This document shows, piece by piece, positions 29,679 through 30,753 of a stretch of DNA of 30,753 nucleotides (position 1 is its first letter; each line of letters starts with the position of its first letter). The notes below the pieces were generated by a model that ran no database searches, was not told the origin of the DNA, and worked only from the letters and a program-made list of their open reading frames with translations. This DNA is from a virus, in IMG/VR virus record IMGVR_UViG_3300035698_014713, positions 1 to 30,753 of that record. One strand, written 5' to 3'. The position numbers were made by a program, and so were the translations under genes.

Positions 29679-30753
29679 AACATCGCATAAAGTTATTGCG
29701 TGGGGACTGTTTGGATTTGCTACCGAAAGAACCAACGTACACGGCTTGCGTTACTGACCCGCCATACGGTCTGAAATTTATGGGGTGGGGGTGGGATCAT
29801 GGCGTACCGGGCGTGCCGTTTTGGGAAGCGATACGTGATGCTTGTTTTCCCGGCGCAATGTTGTTGGCGTTTGGCGGGACCCGAACTCACCACCACTTGA
29901 TGTGTGCCATTGAGGACGCCGGGTGGGAGATTCGCGATTGCCTGATGTGGGTTTATGGGAGCGGGTTTCCCAAGTCGCACAACATCAGCAAGGCGATCGA
30001 CAAGGCGGCGGGGGCCGAGCGGGAAGTTGTGGGCAGTAAGGCTGGGCAGCCTGGCTATAGCAAAACCATGGGCCAGGGCGCGGTGTGTTACGGTGGTGGC
30101 TTTGGTGGGAATGGCGATGGTGTGGAAGAATGTAAGATCACAGCCCCCGCCACCGAAGCCGCCAAACTCTGGGACGGCTGGGGGACTGCGCTGAAGCCGG
30201 CCCATGAAATTATTGTATGTGCTCGAAAACCGTTGACAGCAGAAACGGAACGGGGTATAATAGTTGAGAACCTATTAACCCTGGAGGCTAAGTTATGGTC
30301 GTTATTACCTGCGAGTGTTGCAAAAAGGAGTTTCGGGTTAAGCCAAGCCGAGCAAGACGCGGCTGCCGCTTCTGCTCAATGGAGTGCCGACGAAAGGTCC
30401 AGTTTACGGGATGCTTTGTCCGCTCAGACGGATACATTGCAATTCGTGTCGGCGATAATTTCCAGCTTGAGCACCGTGTCATCATGGCGAAGCATCTTGG
30501 ACGCAAGTTGCGAACTAGCGAAAATGTCCACCACATCAACGAAGACCGAGCAGACAATCGACTGGAAAACCTTAAACTCTTGTCTGTCGGTTCTCACGCC
30601 GCACTCCATCATCAAGGCCGAATTGCAAGCACCTGGATCAAGGTTAAATGCCGAACCTGCGGCAAGGTATTTGAACGCCGTCTGTCTCAACATAAGCAGC
30701 ACCCGAGAGCTTTCTGTTCTCGGAAGTGCTATATCAAAGGGGCACACCTTACC
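29675..30753 (+). CDS. DNA methyltransferase (DPPY type), incomplete, contains HNH gene
   Basis: The frame starts at ATG 29675 and has no stop before the window end. [11 protein letters not shown] near residue 28 is the catalytic DPPY motif of N6-adenine or N4-cytosine methyltransferases, and [19 protein letters not shown] and [15 protein letters not shown] are typical of the phage family. The FxGxG AdoMet motif expected near the C-terminus is not reached. From about 30225 onward the sequence carries another gene (HNH) in a different frame, and the methyltransferase frame there looks non-homologous. The gene may be interrupted or may use the overprinted frame. Confidence 0.8.
   Translation, partial: MKHRIKLLRGDCLDLLPKEPTYTACVTDPPYGLKFMGWGWDHGVPGVPFWEAIRDACFPGAMLLAFGGTRTHHHLMCAIEDAGWEIRDCLMWVYGSGFPKSHNISKAIDKAAGAEREVVGSKAGQPGYSKTMGQGAVCYGGGFGGNGDGVEECKITAPATEAAKLWDGWGTALKPAHEIIVCARKPLTAETERGIIVENLLTLEAKLWSLLPASVAKRSFGLSQAEQDAAAASAQWSADERSSLRDALSAQTDTLQFVSAIISSLSTVSSWRSILDASCELAKMSTTSTKTEQTIDWKTLNSCLSVLTPHSIIKAELQAPGSRLNAEPAARYLNAVCLNISSTRELSVLGSAISKGHTL
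30233..30261 (+). promoter_or_regulatory. Consensus sigma70 promoter inside the methyltransferase frame
   Basis: TTGACA (30233-30238), 17 bases, TATAAT (30256-30261). Both boxes match the consensus at every position with ideal spacing. It is followed by GGAGG (30283-30287) and, seven bases later, ATG 30295 of the HNH gene. Its position within a coding sequence suggests it came with the inserted element. Confidence 0.82.
30295..30753 (+). CDS. HNH homing endonuclease, incomplete at window end
   Basis: At least 153 residues, open to the edge. [10 protein letters not shown] and [10 protein letters not shown] form an N-terminal zinc finger. The HNH core is [13 protein letters not shown], then [20 protein letters not shown] second zinc finger ([16 protein letters not shown]) begins near the end. 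The core is clearly related to the endonuclease antisense to the intein. It is transcribed from its own promoter and read in a different frame of the same strand as the methyltransferase. It is probably a free-standing homing endonuclease that inserted into the methyltransferase gene. Confidence 0.88.
   Translation, partial: MVVITCECCKKEFRVKPSRARRGCRFCSMECRRKVQFTGCFVRSDGYIAIRVGDNFQLEHRVIMAKHLGRKLRTSENVHHINEDRADNRLENLKLLSVGSHAALHHQGRIASTWIKVKCRTCGKVFERRLSQHKQHPRAFCSRKCYIKGAHLT

Overview
The window looks like part of a double-stranded DNA bacteriophage genome (or a prophage or metagenomic phage contig). It is densely packed with short genes. Many start with a strong Shine-Dalgarno sequence and overlap the previous gene by a few bases. 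The recognisable genes are phage replication, recombination and packaging genes: RuvC-like resolvase, uracil-DNA glycosylase, RecB/Cas4-like nuclease, Sak4-like ATPase, family A DNA polymerase, CHC2/TOPRIM primase, P-loop helicase, terminase small subunit and DNA methyltransferase. No ribosomal or core metabolic gene is present. The host cannot be named from the sequence.

Left end (1-5250) is read leftward. A promoter at about 5204-5232 probably drives a small unknown gene, a large GQH-motif (ParB-like) protein with a histone-H1-like tail, four small genes, and finally a 549-residue effector that I recognise as Cas12m-like (type V-M, formerly V-U1). A CRISPR array lies beyond the 3' end of the effector and is cut by the window edge: one complete repeat, one partial repeat and one spacer, with a period of 76 bases. 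No cas1 or cas2 is visible. This compact, apparently phage-carried CRISPR system is the main discovery candidate.

Middle (5290-17425) is read rightward. A control region holding a 64-bp element, repeated 20 kb further on, precedes small genes, RuvC, uracil-DNA glycosylase, two adjacent ParB-like proteins, the RecB-like nuclease, a string of small unknown genes, the Sak4-like ATPase, a phage CsrA, an acidic protein next to the recombination genes, and two tRNA-like genes with non-canonical interiors. More small genes and an HNH-like protein lead into the polymerase.

Replication block (17412-25555): family A polymerase, a small gene, a bidirectional terminator, a leftward paralogue of the GQH protein with a matching promoter, a 5'(3')-deoxyribonucleotidase, a primase, and a helicase whose Walker A motif is split by an intein. 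Within the intein an HNH homing endonuclease is encoded on the opposite strand.

Right end (25608-30753): the second copy of the 64-bp element, small and membrane proteins, zinc-ribbon proteins, terminase small subunit, and a DNA methyltransferase. Inside the methyltransferase reading frame lies a second HNH gene with its own consensus promoter, in another frame on the same strand. Both the methyltransferase and this HNH gene run off the window end.
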